The position numbers and the translations under genes were made by a program. A stretch of DNA of 64,000 nt from Daucus carota subsp. sativus (lineage: Eukaryota; Streptophyta; Magnoliopsida; Apiales; Apiaceae). Below the pieces are notes generated by a model. That model worked only from the letters and a program-made list of their open reading frames with translations, made no database searches and was not told the DNA's origin. The stretch spans positions 48,569,214 to 48,633,213 of the forward strand of contig NC_030381.2 of assembly GCF_001625215.2 (NCBI RefSeq), in the 5' to 3' direction. Below are positions 60,204 to 64,000 of the stretch, in pieces; the first letter of the stretch is position 1; each line of letters opens with the position of its first letter.

Positions 60204-62440
60204 GCGCCGCTGAAACACAGATCTAGTTAAGTTCGTTTTCTGTTAGAAAGAAGTTGAAGTTGAGTCCCAATAAAAAGCTAGGTTTCGTAACTTTTTTTTC
60301 TGGCATTTTTTACTTCTACCTAAGCGCTTCAAACCATTTGTCAAACGGACGTCAAAAAAGAAGAAATGGGCTTCTACACTTTTAAGTCCAGAAGTTCTAT
60401 TCCCAAATATCCACATGGTATGGATACTTATTTTGGTGTCACTTATTTTGGTGTGTCATATTGAAATGTTTTAGTTAGTGATATTTATATGAATGTTCAA
60501 GTTTTTTAATGGTTAATTAAAATACAAGAGAAATGATGATTTACTACTTCTAAAAACATATAGTACTGCTTTATATGATCACACAGTCACATTTTCCTAT
60601 AGAAGCATGCTATTTATACACATGAACACAATTACCCAATTTTAGATATATGATTTAGTGCCATAAAATGGTTAGAATTCAAGCAAAAAAGTTAAATAAG
60701 GTTCCGAACTGGAGCAGGCAGCAGCCAAAAGAAAACAGAATTAAACTTCAAGCAACTCGCTCTGTACTTATTCGTTCATCCAAAACTATAGTTTTTTCTA
60801 ACTTTCCAACTAGGCAATGTCTCACTTTTCACAGAAAGGAAAACTCAAAGATTCTTTACAAATACACATTATTTATAATCACATTCTCAATGATTATCAT
60901 ATTTCCACTAAAAAAAGTAATCAGCAAGCAAAGATACAAGTGGTTTTTGCATGACATTCTGGGAATGATAAGACTGATATCCTTAAAATATGCTTTCTTT
61001 AGAATCAAACTTGGCACAGAAGCGTCCCGTGCACAGGCGGATCTAGCGAGAGGCAGAGGAGACACCCTAAAAATTATTTATATATATTTTCATCATTCTA
61101 AATTTCACGAAAATAGTGCCCCCAGAATATTGGAAAATATAAAGGTGTTTTCCAAAAATTTGTTTAGTGTCCCCGAACATTTCATTCCTGGATCTGCCCT
61201 GCTCATGCACAAGTTTATCTGGCAAAGTGAAGTACCATTTTCACAAGGGAAACATATACTCACATCTTCTCTAGAGTTGGCTTCATAGCTTACTATAACT
61301 TCAATTTTCAATTTCAATCCAACAACTCCATCGACGACAATGCCTATTATACATCCGTCGTTATCAACCACCACAACTCCTATAAGTAGTTCCGCACTAG
61401 TCACTACTCGCTACATCTCCGACAGATAACCCCTCTGTCAGCAGCAACCACAACTCCTGCATGAAATTCTATGCCACAAGCTACCCTGCTTCACCTCCAA
61501 TAAAGGATGGCCCTGCTTCATCTTGCGGCTCTTGGGGCATTGCAAGTCCAAGTGTTTCAGAAACTGCAAGGCATGTGGCTATGGAGGTCCAGATTTTTCT
61601 GCAATGCAACAAGGTTATTATCCTACAATCCACATACCCTCCCTGACCATGATTCATACACCTATCCATAGCTCAAATTTGTCAACATGCTTTGCAACAA
61701 CTAAAACTGTTTGAAATTTCAAAATTATGAAACCTGAGCAATTATTGAACTTTATATTGACTTGCAGGTTCTGTAGGAAATTGTCACTTTTCAACACCAA
61801 GAACCACAGTAAGATAGCTCTTAAAAATAATTTTGAGTCGATTTCTCACTAGTATACTGTGAAAACAGCCTCTCTTCTCCAAGAGATAGAACCAATACCA
61901 TTTCCATCCTATTATAAAGTTGCAGCTTGCAAAAAGTCCCCAAATCTCAGACAAGGGCTTGCTCAAGTCATATACACTATACAACACATATCACGAACTT
62001 CATAATTAAGAAAGGAAGGAAGCAGCGAACAAAATAAACAAGTTCTTTAAATTAGAATATACAAAATACGATTTACAAAAGCCAGTTAAGCCTGTAAAAC
62101 TCAGCTATAAAACTTGTGAATATCCACAGTTCTAAACGGCCAGTAAGCAAAATTTTTGACTTCCCAATACACCCGCCCAATTATAATTTAAACAAACGTT
62201 GAGATCAAATTTATTCTCCAGCTGTTTTGTCAAAACCAGTCATCATCTCAGCATAAATCAAAAGCTCTTGTTTTCTTTTGATTTAGTCGTCATACTTTTC
62301 AATGCTCTTCACATATACAAAATCTGCAGCCATTTACTTGCCTCCTAAGCGATACATACATATAGAATATATACGGGACAGCAGCATGCAGCATGTGCCT
62401 CTTGGTTCACATGACAACTAGCTGCCACCATGCCTCCTTG
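60204..62440. other. right flank of the LTR element and 3' flank of the MEI2-like gene
   Basis: The interrupted older repeat resumes to about 60540. The 206-codon frame at 60668-61288 shows no family features and crosses a probable small repeat. Frames at 61461-61714 (with CKSKCFRNCKAC) are too short and isolated to call a gene, though a decayed gene fragment is possible. The last 400 bases probably hold the MEI2-like 3' untranslated region. Confidence 0.4.
61034..61201. mobile_element. possible small nonautonomous element
   Basis: The left edge AGGCGGATCTAGCG faces CCTGGATCTGCCCT on the right, loosely inverted, with GTGCA and ATGCA just outside. The inside is AT-rich with two similar blocks (AGTGCCCCCAGAATAT, AGTGTCCCCGAACAT). 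Family not identified. Confidence 0.35.
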
Positions 62441-64000
62441 TTAGAACTTCTCTACAAAAGAGCTCTCCTCTGCACCATCTTTTGCAGTGCTTCCAGGAGG
62501 TTCTCTCGAGTCTGACCCTGGCAATTTTGACCGAGCTATTTGTACATTCAAGCTACCTGAAGTAAGAGGTTCTTCACTAACCTGCACAATAAGGTAACTT
62601 TTAGCAGATACAACAGTAGGAGATGGCAGGATGATGCTCATTCTGCATACTACAAGGAATGAAGGAACTACAACGTACTTGTACATTATGCACTAAAAAC
62701 TGTGGAGAACTAAACTCCAATGAAGACATTCTTTTTCAAAGCGAGTTACAAATTATTTCTAACCTCGCTAGTAAATACAGACACATAGTAGGCCATCTAA
62801 GCTGATAAGACATACTGCAACAGCAGAGCAGAAACAAAGCAGAGAGCCAAGAACCATTATCATTAACCTTAGTTATACTTCTAACATAAAAATAAGCGTG
62901 TTACCTGATCACCAACCTCTGGGCCCTCTGCGTGAAATAGTATAGGTCGGCAGCGCTTATCTTCATTCATCAAGCTTGAGTTCTGAAAGTGGGTTACAAG
63001 GGCTGTCTTACCCTGGATTCGAGCATAAGCCAAAGAAGCAACTTTCTCACTATTAAACTTCTCCCATTTCTTCCCATCAAATGCCTGCAATTATAATTGA
63101 ACAGAATAATACTTAATCCTTATAAACACTGTATCTATTAGTTGACCATGTGATTTCCAGTGTCCACATTTCTTGATGCATTCACAACTTCTAGCGGGCA
63201 AAAATCCTTTTATAGATAAAATAAGATAGGAAGTAAAATTGACCATATACTGGCCCTACTAAGACATTGGCACACTGCTTTAGTTTCTTACGAGCACTAT
63301 AATGGAATATTGCATGTATTCAGCATATCAAACTAACAACAAAGCGCTACCCAGTCAAGTTAAATCTACTAGTACCTCAACCATAATAAATTATACATAA
63401 AAAAATGTCCTCGATATAAACAAGTCAAAAAACATAACTACTAACCTGATAGAATGGGATAATATGCATTGGAGAAAGCATGTTGATAAAGGCATAGCCA
63501 ACATTGCATTTGTTCTGTACATGCAATGAAGCTTAATGTGAACTAAAGTTTTAGCAAGAATGACGAGCTTATAACAAAGGATTAATTAAATCTTACCTTA
63601 AAATCAATGGGCAGATAGAGAAAATCATAAGTACCCTTGTGATTTTCATCGATCGCAGCCAGCAACATCTTTGAGGTGTACCTGATGTATAAAATGAGTA
63701 AATGGTGATGTTAATACTCTATGTACTCATTTGTCAAAAGTAAACATATCCCATATACTCCACAAATCTTGTATCAATTAACTTAGTATAGGTATAAGAT
63801 TCTTACTTATTAGGAATGTTTTTAATCATTAAAGTTGTCCTAGTATCCTCCCCACTACGAATCTTTTCAAGGTCAAGCTGAAACTGCTTCTTATTGTCCA
63901 TTTGGGTTGCATTTTGCTCTGCACGTCGACTCCTTCCACGTTCTGTCAGAACCTCCATGTTGATCGGTGATAGTCCTGGAAAATGCCCATTTCCATGGAA
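62441..64000 (-). CDS. MEI2-like RNA-binding protein, C-terminal part
   Basis: Five exons on the minus strand, the first cut by the window edge: 63807-64000, 63597-63681, 63446-63514, 62905-63084, 62441-62581. They give the last 222 residues in frame. They contain the C-terminal RNA recognition motif special to MEI2 proteins: TTLMIKNIPNKYTSKMLLAA, then [36 protein letters not shown] and AFDGKKWEKFNSEKVASLAY. A short disordered serine-rich tail follows. Plant MEI2-like proteins act in meiosis and in meristem and leaf development by binding RNA; the two N-terminal RNA recognition motifs should lie beyond the right edge. The subgroup (for example Arabidopsis AML1-5) cannot be fixed without the N-terminus. 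All visible junctions are GT-AG and agree in phase. Confidence 0.92.

Noticed and set aside
60668-61288. 206-codon plus-strand frame right of the LTR element
   Set aside because: No family features, mixed basic composition, crosses a probable small repeat, no supporting splice or promoter signals.
61461-61714. Possible cysteine-rich peptide (CKSKCFRNCKAC)
   Set aside because: Too short and isolated, with overlapping frames on both strands; a decayed gene fragment is possible but not supported.
1-64000. tRNA, rRNA and CRISPR-like arrays
   Set aside because: Looked for cloverleaf B-box patterns, rRNA-like conserved text and spaced direct repeats; none was seen. The periodic repeats present are microsatellites or MITE arms.

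Overview
The window looks like nuclear DNA from a flowering plant, most likely a eudicot. It is AT-rich, its genes are full of introns with plant-like GT-AG junctions, the protein families are plant ones, and most intergenic space and many introns hold small plant transposons. The species cannot be fixed from the sequence alone.

Eight genes can be read with good support. From left to right: ALG14 (+, 3567-4817), the membrane subunit of the GlcNAc transferase that starts N-glycan precursor synthesis; a secreted proline-rich protein with a root-cap domain (+, 6956-8705); a purine permease-type transporter (-, 9555-11150); a group IIc WRKY transcription factor (-, 17634-20279) with an apparent one-base frame problem just before its DNA-binding domain; PDCD5 (-, 21404-24084); a single-exon Golgi-type SAM-dependent methyltransferase (+, 26078-27181); coatomer zeta (+, 32410-35937); and a GBF-interacting-protein-1-like DUF1296 protein (-, 37600-46636, 11 coding exons). 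The 3' half of a MEI2-like RNA-binding protein gene runs off the right edge (-, 62441-64000). A possible first exon of another gene lies at the left edge (-, 199-226). The genes are unrelated housekeeping and plant-specific functions, with no operon-like or cluster logic.

The mobile fraction is the most structured part. A whole-looking, very young Ty3/gypsy chromovirus (Tekay/Del type) fills 49024-60198. It has two 2.9-kb LTRs, a 5-bp target duplication, a Met-tRNA-type primer site, a polypurine tract and one uninterrupted 1515-codon gag-pol frame. Around the genes lie Stowaway elements with TA duplications (one nested inside another, itself interrupted), Tourist-type elements with TTA/TAA duplications (two abutting and sharing one TTA), a hAT-type element with an 8-bp duplication, a Mutator-type foldback element with a 10-bp duplication, and three copies of a 460-bp element set in (TA)n tracts. 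The WRKY, PDCD5 and GIP1-like genes carry repeats inside their introns.

No wholly new biological system was seen. The items most worth checking are the WRKY reading-frame problem, the nested MITE stack, the (TA)n-flanked family, the duplicated cysteine module in the root-cap protein, and two genes whose start codon stands alone in its own exon.
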